Below the pieces are notes generated by a model. That model had not been told where the DNA came from, did no database searches, and saw only the letters and a list, made by a program, of their open reading frames with translations. DNA of 64,000 nt from Microvirga subterranea (lineage in GTDB: Bacteria; Pseudomonadota; Alphaproteobacteria; Rhizobiales; Beijerinckiaceae). How positions within the stretch are numbered: the stretch's first letter is position 1; every line of letters begins with the position of its first letter. A program made the position numbers and the translations under genes. Of this stretch, positions 1-8,206 are shown piece by piece. The stretch is from assembly GCF_003350535.1 (NCBI RefSeq), contig NZ_QQBB01000003.1, positions 248,001 to 312,000 on the forward strand. The letters run 5' to 3'.

Positions 1-1
1 A

Positions 2-550
2 AACCACGATGCGGCAATTGACGGGTCGGACGAGGATATGAACGCCACCGCCCAGGAGGCGATCCGCTGGACCCGGGCGCAGCTCGGCCCCGATCACCGA
101 AGGTTCCTGTCCCGGCTCCCACTCCGGCACGAGGAGGGAAGCGTCCTCTATGTCCACGCCAACGGCTACGCTCCGGCGGAGTGGGACTACATGTCGGGGC
201 CCCTCGACGCCGTGCGCCATTTCGGCCGGGTCGATGCGCACATCACCTTCTGTGGCCACGTCCATATATCGATGCTCTATCACATGAGCACCACGGCCAA
301 GGTCGGGGCCTTCACGCCGGTGCCCAACACCGACATCCCGCTCCTGCCGACCCGTTCCTGGCTCGCGGTGGTCGGCGCCGTAGGCCAGCCGAGGGACGGA
401 ACTCCGGCGGCGAACTATGCGATTTTCGATGCGGCGCACCAGAACTTACGCTTCCTGCGCGTGCCGTACGATTCGGCCGCCGCCGCGAGCAAGGTGCGCG
501 AAGCCGGGCTTCCCGAGAGACTTGCTCTCCGGCTCGAACAGGGCCGCTAA
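2..550 (+). CDS. Metallophosphoesterase, 5'-truncated
   Basis: C-terminal part of a calcineurin-like phosphoesterase (serine/threonine phosphatase type). The frame is open to the window edge and its first codons read NHD, the core of the family GNHD metal-binding motif, so the true start lies upstream and the internal ATG at 38 is not the start. A second family motif, GHVH, is visible near codon 89 (about 266-277). These motifs bind the two active-site metal ions. The stop lies one base before the ATG of the kinase-USP gene, so the two are almost certainly cotranscribed. A phosphatase paired with a kinase suggests opposing action on shared substrates, which is inference. Substrate unknown. 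Confidence 0.85.
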   Translation, partial: NHDAAIDGSDEDMNATAQEAIRWTRAQLGPDHRRFLSRLPLRHEEGSVLYVHANGYAPAEWDYMSGPLDAVRHFGRVDAHITFCGHVHISMLYHMSTTAKVGAFTPVPNTDIPLLPTRSWLAVVGAVGQPRDGTPAANYAIFDAAHQNLRFLRVPYDSAAAASKVREAGLPERLALRLEQGR

Positions 551-551
551 C

Positions 552-1961
552 ATGCGCCTGCGGCTGAATACCGGCATGGTGATCGACGGTTTCGAGCTGA
601 CGGAGCACCTGAGCACCGGAGGGACCGCCCTGCTCTGGGCCGTTTCCAGGCTGGACGACCCGATGCCGCTCATCATGAAGATCCCGCTCCTGCGCGACAG
701 CGACGATCCGCTGCCGATCGTCTCCTTCGAGACCGAGCAGATGATCATGCCGCGCCTGACCGGGCCGCACGTGCCGCGCTTCGTCGCGACCGGCGCTCTG
801 GAAGCCCAACCCTATATCGTCATGGAGCGAATTCCGGGCCCATCCCTCAAGGCGAGACTGCCCGAAGTGCCCCTGCCCTGGCCGGAGGTGGTGGAGATCG
901 GCGTGAAGGTGGCGCATGCCCTTCACGACCTGCACCGCCAGCACGTGATCCACCTCGACGTGAAGCCGAGCAACGTCATGTTCCGGGAAACCGGCGAGGC
1001 GGTGCTGATCGATTTCGGCTTCTCGCGTCATGAAATGCTGCCCGACCTCCTCGATGAGGAGTTTCGCGAGCCGTTCGGCACCACGCCCTACATGGCCCCG
1101 GAACAGGTGCTTCAGGACCGGTGCGATCCACGCAGCGACCTTTTCGCCCTCGGGGTGATGATGTACTTCTTCGTCACCGGGGAGCGGCCCTTCGGAAATC
1201 CGCGCGGCAGCCAGATCCGCCGCCGCCTCTGGCGGGACCCGGCGCCGCCCCGGGCCAGGAACTCGGAATGCCCGCCCTGGCTGCAGGAGGTCATCCTCCG
1301 CTGCCTGGAGGTCGATCCGAACGACCGCTACGCGACGGCGGCCCAGCTCGCGCTCGATCTCGAAAACCCGGAGCAGATCCAGCTCACCGAACGTGCGGAG
1401 CGGCTCGAGCGCGACAGCGGCATGAAAACGTTCAAGCGGTGGCTGAAGGCCCGAAGGGCGCAGCCGCTCGAGACGCCGAACATCGCGGGTCAGCTGTCGC
1501 GGGCGCCGATCATCCTGGCCGCCGTCGACCTTTCACCGGGGAATGAGGATCTCGCCGATGCCCAGCGGGCCCTGGTCAGGCGCATCCTCTCCATCGAGGA
1601 CGGCGCCCGCATCGCCTGCGTCAACGTTCTGAAGACCTCGCGCATTGCCGTCGACATCCTGGAGGACGAGGAAGGCCGCAACCTCCATGTGCTGCGCCTC
1701 ATCCAGCTCAGGCACTGGGCTGCAACCCTCGATCTGCCGAAGGAACGCGTCACCTACAGCGTCCTGGAAGCGCCCGACCCGGCGGGTGCCCTGATCGGCT
1801 ATGCGAGACACAACAACGTGGATCACATCGTGATTGGCGCCCGCGCTTCGTCGGCATTCCGGCGCTATCTTGGAAGCGTCTCCTCCCAGGTGGTCGCCGA
1901 GGCCCCCTGCTCCGTAACGGTCGTTCGGACCTCACGTGACCGCCGCCCGACCGAAGCCTGA
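552..1961 (+). CDS. Serine/threonine protein kinase fused to universal stress protein domain
   Basis: 469 residues. An N-terminal Hanks-type kinase domain (about 10-290) has a glycine-rich loop (STGG at 21-24), the ATP lysine K43 in IMKIP, catalytic HLDVKPSN with D136, DFG at 154-156 and an APE motif near 183. There is no transmembrane segment, so the kinase is cytosolic. The C-terminal 150 residues form a UspA-like domain ending in VIGARAS, YLGSVSSQV and the usual APCSVTVV strand. The nucleotide-loop pattern is only partly kept because the second Gly is Ala. Start chosen at the ATG one base after the phosphoesterase stop; the open frame extends upstream only inside that gene. The Usp domain may sense ATP or stress and control the kinase (inference). 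Confidence 0.9.
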   Translation: MRLRLNTGMVIDGFELTEHLSTGGTALLWAVSRLDDPMPLIMKIPLLRDSDDPLPIVSFETEQMIMPRLTGPHVPRFVATGALEAQPYIVMERIPGPSLKARLPEVPLPWPEVVEIGVKVAHALHDLHRQHVIHLDVKPSNVMFRETGEAVLIDFGFSRHEMLPDLLDEEFREPFGTTPYMAPEQVLQDRCDPRSDLFALGVMMYFFVTGERPFGNPRGSQIRRRLWRDPAPPRARNSECPPWLQEVILRCLEVDPNDRYATAAQLALDLENPEQIQLTERAERLERDSGMKTFKRWLKARRAQPLETPNIAGQLSRAPIILAAVDLSPGNEDLADAQRALVRRILSIEDGARIACVNVLKTSRIAVDILEDEEGRNLHVLRLIQLRHWAATLDLPKERVTYSVLEAPDPAGALIGYARHNNVDHIVIGARASSAFRRYLGSVSSQVVAEAPCSVTVVRTSRDRRPTEA

Positions 1962-1980
1962 CCGGTCGTGGAGGAGTTGG

Positions 1981-2874
1981 TCAGGACGCCTTGATCTCCT
2001 CCAGCAGCCAACGGTGGAACGCTTCGAGCCCCGGGCGCACGGGTCGGTCCTCGGGAACCGTGAACCAGTAAGCGTTACGGCTCTTGAACCCGAGGCCGGC
2101 AGGGTTGACGAGGCGACCGCTGACGAGTTCCTCCTGCACCAGGCGCCGCGGCACCAGGGCGAGGCCCTGACCGGAAATTGCGGCTCTGATGACCAGGGAA
2201 TAGAAGCCGAAGCGGATGGTGTGAGCCGGCTCAAAGCCGTCGATCCCGTGAGCGGCCCCGAACTCGCTCCAACGCAGAGGCGTCTGGAAGTGGTCGAGCA
2301 CGGTATAGCGCCCGACATCCGCAGCGGTCTCCAGCCCGCCCATGCGGGCCAGGAGGGGCGCCGCACCGACGAGGGCCACGTCGCGCCCGAAGAGATAATC
2401 AGCTCTCTGTCCCGGCCAGTGCCCCTCGCCGAAGCGAAAAGTCCCGTCGGCGGCTTCCGTTGTGTCTGCCGTTACGAAGCTCGTGAACTGCACATCGATG
2501 TCCGGATATTGCTCCGCGAAGCGCGAGAAGCGAGGGAGGAGCCACCGATCTCCGATGATCGGCAGCACATGAAGGCGCACGGACCAGGGTGACGCCTTCA
2601 GGGCCGATATCCGTACCCCCGCCGTTTCGAGTTCCGCTAGGGCTGTTCGGGCATGTTTGATGTAGATGCGTCCCGCCTCCGTGGGCACGAGTCCTCGGCT
2701 TCCACGGGTGAAGAAGGTGGCGCCCATGGTCTCTTCGAGCGCGCGAAGGTGCTTGCTGACGGCGCTCTGCGTCAGGTTCACGGCCTCGGCCGCGCCTGAG
2801 GCGGTTCCGTGCTCAGCGACGGCAAGGAGCACGCGCAATGATGTCATGGAGCTTGGAAGGCGATAAACGCTCAT
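1981..2874 (-). CDS. LysR-family transcriptional regulator (GcvA-like)
   Basis: 297 residues. N-terminal winged helix-turn-helix (about 5-65, with LTQSAVSKHLRALEE) followed by a LysR substrate-binding domain of the GcvA subgroup. Divergent from argH and the amino-acid transporter, which it probably controls in response to an amino-acid ligand. I chose the ATG at 2874: a longer frame to 2913 would run into the intergenic direct repeats that look like its operator. No damage seen. The ligand is unknown; arginine, argininosuccinate or a related compound is a guess from context. Confidence 0.9.
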   Translation of the reverse strand: MSVYRLPSSMTSLRVLLAVAEHGTASGAAEAVNLTQSAVSKHLRALEETMGATFFTRGSRGLVPTEAGRIYIKHARTALAELETAGVRISALKASPWSVRLHVLPIIGDRWLLPRFSRFAEQYPDIDVQFTSFVTADTTEAADGTFRFGEGHWPGQRADYLFGRDVALVGAAPLLARMGGLETAADVGRYTVLDHFQTPLRWSEFGAAHGIDGFEPAHTIRFGFYSLVIRAAISGQGLALVPRRLVQEELVSGRLVNPAGLGFKSRNAYWFTVPEDRPVRPGLEAFHRWLLEEIKAS

Positions 2875-2894
2875 GCGTGATCGACGGGTTCGAC

Positions 2895-2936
2895 GAAATG
2901 GAATAGGGGCCACTTCTATTCCGAAATGGAATAGAA
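2895..2936. promoter_or_regulatory. Probable LysR operator between lysR and argH
   Basis: A perfect inverted repeat with 9-bp arms (TTCTATTCC at 2914-2922, GGAATAGAA at 2928-2936) and a 5-bp spacer. The 12-mer GAAATGGAATAG of its right half recurs at 2895-2906 as a direct repeat, 28 bp upstream of the copy at 2923-2934. Two half-related sites in a divergent intergenic region are typical for LysR tetramer binding. Confidence 0.7.
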
Positions 2937-2963
2937 AAGCGACGAATTTTCATTTGTCACCGT

Positions 2964-2998
2964 AACTTTCCCTTGGGACATAGGAGAAAAGGGAAGTT
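2964..2998 (+). promoter_or_regulatory. Leader hairpin covering the argH ribosome binding site
   Basis: AACTTTCCCTT at 2964-2974 can pair with AAGGGAAGTT at 2989-2998 with one bulged T. The 3' arm contains the likely Shine-Dalgarno sequence AAGGGAAG just before the ATG at 3002. Folding could limit translation. Seen by eye only; stability not calculated. Confidence 0.4.
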
Positions 2999-3001
2999 CT
3001 C

Positions 3002-4426
3002 ATGACAGAGCCGAAAGTCCTCTGGGCGTCACGTTTCAGGTCGGGCCCCGCCCCGGAGCTGATGAACCTCTCCCGATCCGATCCGAGCCATTTCCGACTG
3101 GCCGCCTACGACCTCGCCGCCTCGTCGTCCCATGCCCGCGAACTCGTCCGGGTGGGCCTTCTCGATGAGGATGAAGGCGAGCGCGTCCAGGCAGCCCTTG
3201 CGGATATCGCGGCCGACCTCGAAGCGGGGGCCGTAATCCCATCTGAGGGTGACGAGGATGTCCATACGTTCCTGGAGCGCGTGCTCATGGAGCGGCTCGG
3301 CCCGCTGGGCGGCAAGCTGCGGGCGGGGCGCTCGCGGAACGATCAAGCCGCAAACGACCTCAAGCTCTATCTGCGGGACAAGGCGAGGCGCATCGCCCTG
3401 GACCTGCTGTCCCTTCAGGATGCGGTCGCCGGTCAGGCCGAGGAACATCTCCAGACTCTTGCGCCGGGCTTCACGCATCTCCAGCCCGCCCAGCCGGTGA
3501 GTTTCGCACACCAGCTTCTCGCTCATGCCCAGGGTTTCGCACGCGACATCGAGCGGCTGCGGGACTGGGATCGCCGCGCGGCCCGTTCCCCCCTCGGCGC
3601 GGCGGCGCTCGCCGGCTCGGCCATTGCGAAGAACCCCGACCTGTCCGCGCGCGAGCTCGGATATGACGGGCCATGCGAGAATTCGATCGATGCGGTCGGC
3701 AGCCGCGATCATGTCGCAGAATTCCTGTTCGCGACCGCCATGCTGGGCGTGAACCTGTCGCGACTTGCAGAGGAAATCTTTCTCTGGTCGTCGCGGCAGT
3801 TCCGCTGGGTCGAGCTCGACGACGCCTACGCGACAGGCTCGTCGATCATGCCGCAGAAGAAGAATGCCGACATTGCCGAGCTCACGCGCGGGCGTGCTGC
3901 ACGGCTCATCGGCGCGCTTTCGACGATGCTCACGGCTCTCAAGGGGCTTCCATTCGCCTACAACCGCGACCTTGCCGAGGACAAGCGCGCCGCGTTCGAG
4001 GCGATCGACACCCTCGCCGCCGTCCTGCCGGCGATGACCGGGATGGTGCGCACCTTGCGCGTCAACACCGAAACCCTGCGGCGGCAGGCGACGGAAGGGT
4101 TCACCCTGGCGACGGAGGTCGCCGACTGGCTTGCGCGCCGTGGCGTGCCGTTCTCGGAAGCCCATGAGATCACGGGTCTCCTCGTTCGGCATTGCGAGGA
4201 TCGCGGCATCGGGCTCGAGGATGTGACCGACGCCGATCTCGTGGCGGTCGATCCACGCCTTGACGCAACGGTCAAATCCTGCTTGACGCCCGAGGCAGCG
4301 GTCACGGCCCGCGATGCCTATGGCGGCACCGCGCCTGAGCGCGTGACCGAGCAACTCGCGCGCCTTCGCTCACTCTCCGACGACCAAAGGGAATGGGCGA
4401 TACGTTATGACGGCCCGCGGACCTGA
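3002..4426 (+). CDS. argH: Argininosuccinate lyase (transporter-linked copy)
   Basis: 474 residues, close to the usual 460-470. Fumarase/aspartase superfamily lyase splitting argininosuccinate into arginine and fumarate. Visible motifs are the RSRNDQ substrate loop (about 110-115), THLQPAQ with the catalytic His, and the family signature GSSIMPQKKN around residue 279. Strong RBS upstream of the ATG, partly in a hairpin. It is the first gene of a run with an ABC amino-acid importer and a divergent LysR gene rather than with argF or argG. It may therefore be a second, catabolic or scavenging copy acting on an imported compound; whether another argH exists elsewhere cannot be seen here. Confidence 0.88.
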   Translation: MTEPKVLWASRFRSGPAPELMNLSRSDPSHFRLAAYDLAASSSHARELVRVGLLDEDEGERVQAALADIAADLEAGAVIPSEGDEDVHTFLERVLMERLGPLGGKLRAGRSRNDQAANDLKLYLRDKARRIALDLLSLQDAVAGQAEEHLQTLAPGFTHLQPAQPVSFAHQLLAHAQGFARDIERLRDWDRRAARSPLGAAALAGSAIAKNPDLSARELGYDGPCENSIDAVGSRDHVAEFLFATAMLGVNLSRLAEEIFLWSSRQFRWVELDDAYATGSSIMPQKKNADIAELTRGRAARLIGALSTMLTALKGLPFAYNRDLAEDKRAAFEAIDTLAAVLPAMTGMVRTLRVNTETLRRQATEGFTLATEVADWLARRGVPFSEAHEITGLLVRHCEDRGIGLEDVTDADLVAVDPRLDATVKSCLTPEAAVTARDAYGGTAPERVTEQLARLRSLSDDQREWAIRYDGPRT

Positions 4427-4446
4427 ATGAGCGAAGGAGTTTCCGG

Positions 4447-5361
4447 ATGAGCAGCGCCGCCGCGCAATCCGCATCGGGCTCGGGCCCAAAGGCCGAAAGG
4501 TTCGATCCGTCCATCGCCCATCTGACGCATGTGCCGCGCCGACATTACGGACGCTGGATCGCCAGTCTTCTGATCCTGATCGTCTTCGCCTATGTTGCGA
4601 AGGCCTTCGCAGAGGGGCAGATCGACTGGAAGGTCGTCGGCCAGTTCTTTACGGCGCAGTCCATTCTGAGCGGCCTCGGCAACACGATCATCATGACCAT
4701 TTGCGCTATGGCGCTGGGCATCGCTCTGGGCGTCCTGTTCGCCATCATGGTCATGTCGCCGAACCCCGTGCTCAAAGGCGTCGCCGTATTCTACATCTGG
4801 TTCTTCCGGGGAACGCCCCTGCTCCTGCAGCTCCTGATCTGGTTCAATCTCGCCCTCGTCTTCCCACGTATCGGAATTCCGGGACTGTTCGAGGCCCGCA
4901 TGGTTGACGTTATGACGCCCTTCGTGGCGACCCTGCTCGGCCTCGGAATTAACCAGGGTGCCTACACGGCGGAGGTGGTGCGTTCGGGCATCCTGTCTGT
5001 CGATGTCGGCCAGACGGAAGCGGCGAAATCCATTGGGATGACGCGCCTCACCACCCTGCGCCGCATCATCCTTCCGCAGGCCATGCGGGTCATCATTCCG
5101 CCAGTTGGGAACGAGGTGATCAGCATGGTGAAGCTGACCTCGATCGCAAGCGTGATCGGCTACGCCGAGGTGCTGCGCAACGCCCAGACGATCTACTACG
5201 CCAATGCACGGGTGATCGAGCTCCTGATCGTCGCGGCGGCGTGGTACCTGATGATCGTGACCGTGCTCAGCGTCGGGCAGCATTTTCTCGAACGCTATTT
5301 CGCCAAGGGGCAAAGCCGGCGTAAGACGCGGCCGGCCGCCCGGCCGACCCTGGAGAGCTGA
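4447..5361 (+). CDS. Polar amino-acid ABC transporter permease
   Basis: 304 residues, HisM/GlnP family inner-membrane permease. A cytoplasmic N-terminal stretch (about 35 residues) precedes at least five hydrophobic segments. The family EAA-type loop is visible as EAAKSIGMTRLTTLRRIILPQA, here about residues 194-215. Twenty bases separate it from argH and three from the ATPase gene, so one operon. With a single permease gene the channel is probably a homodimer. Confidence 0.9.
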   Translation: MSSAAAQSASGSGPKAERFDPSIAHLTHVPRRHYGRWIASLLILIVFAYVAKAFAEGQIDWKVVGQFFTAQSILSGLGNTIIMTICAMALGIALGVLFAIMVMSPNPVLKGVAVFYIWFFRGTPLLLQLLIWFNLALVFPRIGIPGLFEARMVDVMTPFVATLLGLGINQGAYTAEVVRSGILSVDVGQTEAAKSIGMTRLTTLRRIILPQAMRVIIPPVGNEVISMVKLTSIASVIGYAEVLRNAQTIYYANARVIELLIVAAAWYLMIVTVLSVGQHFLERYFAKGQSRRKTRPAARPTLES

Positions 5362-5364
5362 GCC

Positions 5365-6129
5365 ATGATTCCGATCGTCGTCGCTGCGGACGTCCGCAAG
5401 GCCTTCGGCTCCGTCCAGGCTCTGGATGGGGTTTCGATCGAAATTCCCGCCGGACAGGTCATGTGCATCGTCGGCCCGTCCGGGTCGGGCAAGAGCACCC
5501 TCCTGCGCTGCATCAACCAGCTGGAGCGCATCGATTCCGGCGCGATCTGGGTCGACGGAGAGCTGATCGGCTATCGCCGCGTCGGCGATAAGCTCTATGA
5601 GCTCACCGATGCCGAGATCGCGCGCCAGCGCCTGACGAGCGGCATGGTCTTCCAGCGCTTCAACCTGTTCCAGCACATGACGGCGCTCGAGAACATCATC
5701 GAAGGGCCTGTGACGGTGCAGAAGCGCCGCCGAAGGGATGCGGTCGACGAGGCCGTGGCGCTGCTCGAGCGTGTGGGCCTAGGCGCCAAGCGCGATTCCT
5801 ATCCGTCCGAGCTCTCGGGCGGCCAGCAACAGCGGGTCGCGATCGCTCGGGCGCTCGCCATGAAGCCGAAGCTGATGTTGTTCGACGAGCCGACCTCCGC
5901 CCTCGACCCGGAGCTGGTGGGCGAGGTTCTGTCGGTGATGAGGGATCTGGCGAGTTCCGGCATGACGATGATTGTCGTCACGCATGAGCTCGGCTTCGCC
6001 CGCGAGGTGGCGAACGAGGTGGTGTTCATGGATCGGGGAGCCATCGTGGAACGGGGCTCGCCGCAGGAGGTGCTCGTGCATCCGCAACAACAGCGCACCC
6101 GCGACTTCATCGCCGCGGTTCTTGCGTGA
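5365..6129 (+). CDS. Polar amino-acid ABC transporter ATP-binding protein
   Basis: 254 residues, GlnQ/HisP family. Walker [10 protein letters not shown] (about 38-46), signature [15 protein letters not shown] (about 152-166), Walker B LMLFDEP and the switch His in VTHE are all intact. It carries the HisP-type insertion after the second strand (about 67-90), longer than in GlnQ proper. It energises uptake by the preceding permease. Confidence 0.93.
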   Translation: MIPIVVAADVRKAFGSVQALDGVSIEIPAGQVMCIVGPSGSGKSTLLRCINQLERIDSGAIWVDGELIGYRRVGDKLYELTDAEIARQRLTSGMVFQRFNLFQHMTALENIIEGPVTVQKRRRRDAVDEAVALLERVGLGAKRDSYPSELSGGQQQRVAIARALAMKPKLMLFDEPTSALDPELVGEVLSVMRDLASSGMTMIVVTHELGFAREVANEVVFMDRGAIVERGSPQEVLVHPQQQRTRDFIAAVLA

Positions 6130-6159
6130 AAATCCGTTCCCAGGAAAGGACCGACGAAC

Positions 6160-6993
6160 ATGAAATTGATTGCAGGATTGCTGGCGAGCGCCCTCGCCCT
6201 TAGCTTCGCCACGGCGTCGAACGCTGCGGAACTTCCGGACAGGATCAAGAAGGCGGGCAAGATCGTCGTGGCGACGATGCCGAACTACGCCCCGATCACG
6301 TTCAAGGACCCGGCCACGAACAAGCTCACGGGCTTCGATATCGATCTCGGCGAGGCCCTCGCGAAGGAGCTCGGCGTCGGCATTGAATGGCAGGAGATCG
6401 CCTTCGCTCAGATGATCCCCTCGCTCCAGACCGCACGCGTGGATCTGGCGCTCGCCGGCATGAGCGACCTCCCGGCCCGGCGCGAGATAGTCGACTTCGT
6501 CGACTACATGAAGTCAGGCGCCCAGTTCTATACCTCGCCGGCCATGGCGGCGACGATCAAGACGCCCGAGGATCTCTGCGGCAAGAAGGTCGGCGCGAGC
6601 CGTTCGACCAACTGGCCCCGCCAGATCGCCGAGTGGAGCCAGGCGAACTGCGTCGCCAAGGGCAAGCCCGCGATCGAAGCGATCGGCACCGAAGGCTCGG
6701 CCGATGCACGTACTCAGCTGAAGACCCAGCGCCTTGATGCGGCGGTCCAGGGCAACGAGACCCTGCCCTATTTCCAGCAGCAGGAGCCCAACACCTATGT
6801 GCTGATCGGCGAGGCCTTCACGACGTCGCTCTCGGGCATTCCGGTCCTGAAGACCGAGACGCAGCTCCGGGACGCCGTGAAGGAGGGCCTCGAGCGACTG
6901 CAGCAGAAGGGCACCTACGACGAAATCCTGAAGAAGTACGGCCTGCAGGCGAACAAGCTCTCGCCGATCGGGATCAACCAGGGTCAGGACTGA
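6160..6993 (+). CDS. Amino-acid ABC transporter periplasmic binding protein
   Basis: 277 residues, family 3 solute-binding protein. A Sec signal peptide is obvious (positive start, hydrophobic core about 4-17, cleavage after ASNAA near 23). The mature part has the usual GFDIDLGEALAKELG and GMSDLPARREIVDF motifs. RBS AGGAAAGG before the ATG. It sits 30 bases after the ATPase and is followed by a strong hairpin, so it ends the operon. Ligand not predictable; argH linkage hints at arginine-type ligands. Confidence 0.92.
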   Translation: MKLIAGLLASALALSFATASNAAELPDRIKKAGKIVVATMPNYAPITFKDPATNKLTGFDIDLGEALAKELGVGIEWQEIAFAQMIPSLQTARVDLALAGMSDLPARREIVDFVDYMKSGAQFYTSPAMAATIKTPEDLCGKKVGASRSTNWPRQIAEWSQANCVAKGKPAIEAIGTEGSADARTQLKTQRLDAAVQGNETLPYFQQQEPNTYVLIGEAFTTSLSGIPVLKTETQLRDAVKEGLERLQQKGTYDEILKKYGLQANKLSPIGINQGQD

Positions 6994-7023
6994 CGACGGG
7001 TCAGTCCTGCCGATCACACTTCG

Positions 7024-7059
7024 GCGGCGGGCCCATGGGGGATCTCGTGGGCCCGCCGC
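7024..7059. terminator. Bidirectional hairpin terminator
   Basis: Perfect 12-bp inverted repeat GCGGCGGGCCCA (7024-7035) and TGGGCCCGCCGC (7048-7059) with a 12-base loop, between two convergent genes. There is no clear T-run on either side. Confidence 0.6.
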
Positions 7060-7074
7060 ACATTCACATTTCGC

Positions 7075-7638
7075 TCACGCTTCCTTCGGCACCCGGTTGA
7101 TTGTCGGGCTCCTCGCGACGAGCGCCTCCAGATCGTCCCAGGCATAAACGAAGTTCTCAGACCGCCAGACAGGACCGGGATCGGTATAAGCCCCGACCCT
7201 GCGGCCGCCCATGGACTCGTAGAAGGCGATCGCCGGATCGTTGCCTGCCACGACACCGAGGGCTATGCCGTGGTAGCCGAAGCCCATCATGTCGCTCGCA
7301 AGCGCGCCGAGCAGGATGCGACCTATGCCCCGCCGCTTGAAAGCGCGATCCACGTAGAGGAACTTCACTTCCGCTCGTCCTTCGAACGCGTCGTGCGAGG
7401 ACGGTCCTGCGGCTCCGAAGCCCGCTAGGCGCCCTTCGCCTTCCGCCACGAGAATCGTATGTCCGAGACCGTCCCCTGCCAGCATAGCCTGCCAGCGGGA
7501 TGCCCTGACCGGCTCGGTCAGAACCCGATGAGCGTCCTCCGGAGCAAGATCCCGATAGGTCTCGCGCCACATCCGGAAATGCAGTGCTGCAATGGCCGGC
7601 CCGTCCGCGGGTCGTGCCGGACGAATCGTGACGTTCAT
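7075..7638 (-). CDS. GNAT-family N-acetyltransferase
   Basis: 187 residues. GNAT fold with the acetyl-CoA loop in RRGIGRILLGAL (about 99-110) after the FLYVD strand, and a C-terminal AIAFYESMGGRRVG motif. Start set at ATG 7638 so that the protein begins MNVTIRPARPADG, the normal GNAT first strand; the upstream extension to 7725 looks non-coding. Substrate unknown. It lies 58 bases after the DUF2165 gene on the same strand and may be cotranscribed. Confidence 0.85.
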   Translation of the reverse strand: MNVTIRPARPADGPAIAALHFRMWRETYRDLAPEDAHRVLTEPVRASRWQAMLAGDGLGHTILVAEGEGRLAGFGAAGPSSHDAFEGRAEVKFLYVDRAFKRRGIGRILLGALASDMMGFGYHGIALGVVAGNDPAIAFYESMGGRRVGAYTDPGPVWRSENFVYAWDDLEALVARSPTINRVPKEA

Positions 7639-7696
7639 GACGCGCCGTTCCAAACAACTGCCGGATAGTTCCTGTGGCTGCAGGCTTGGATGATCC

Positions 7697-8206
7697 TCAC
7701 GGTCTGCGTCCCCTTTCGTCCACATCCGGCAGGACCAGATAGATCAGAACTGCGACGATCGTTATGACGAATCGGAAAGCGGACGGGACGCCGTTCCATT
7801 GCTGAGACATCCACATCCCAAACCACTCGCCGCCAATCGCCATGAACCCGACCTGCCAGACAAGAAAGCCGAGCGTTAGGCCAGCGACCGCATAGCCCTT
7901 CGAACCGTTGAAGGCAGCAGCGGAGAGCCTGTGGCCCCGAAGCATCCGGGCGGCGCCGATCCAGCAAAGAATGGCGGTGAGGCTCTCGGCTGCGATGATC
8001 AGGATGTAGGCGGCATGGTGCAGGGCAGGACTGGCAACGGCGCGATAGCGAATCGTCGTGTCGGGAAACACGGTGTCCATGGTCAGCACGTGCTGCACAA
8101 ACGCCAGGTTGGTGCCGTAGTCGGTGATGTTGCCGAATGCGACGAGGCTTGCCCATAGCGCGATGGCCGCCACCATAGCCGTCTTGGACGCCCTGACGAT
8201 GACCAT
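7697..8206 (-). CDS. DUF2165 small integral membrane protein
   Basis: 169 residues with four predicted membrane segments (about 9-25, 64-84, 103-122, 138-158). The NITDYGTN and FVQHVLTMD elements after the first helix match the DUF2165 family of unknown function. Start set at ATG 8206, which has a G-rich Shine-Dalgarno region just upstream. The frame continues to 8302 but that part is hydrophilic and Arg-rich, unlike the family. Confidence 0.8.
   Translation of the reverse strand: MVIVRASKTAMVAAIALWASLVAFGNITDYGTNLAFVQHVLTMDTVFPDTTIRYRAVASPALHHAAYILIIAAESLTAILCWIGAARMLRGHRLSAAAFNGSKGYAVAGLTLGFLVWQVGFMAIGGEWFGMWMSQQWNGVPSAFRFVITIVAVLIYLVLPDVDERGRRP

Noticed and set aside
3029-4354. 441-codon minus-strand frame
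   Set aside because: Antisense shadow of argH; no domain, and the argH motifs leave no doubt.
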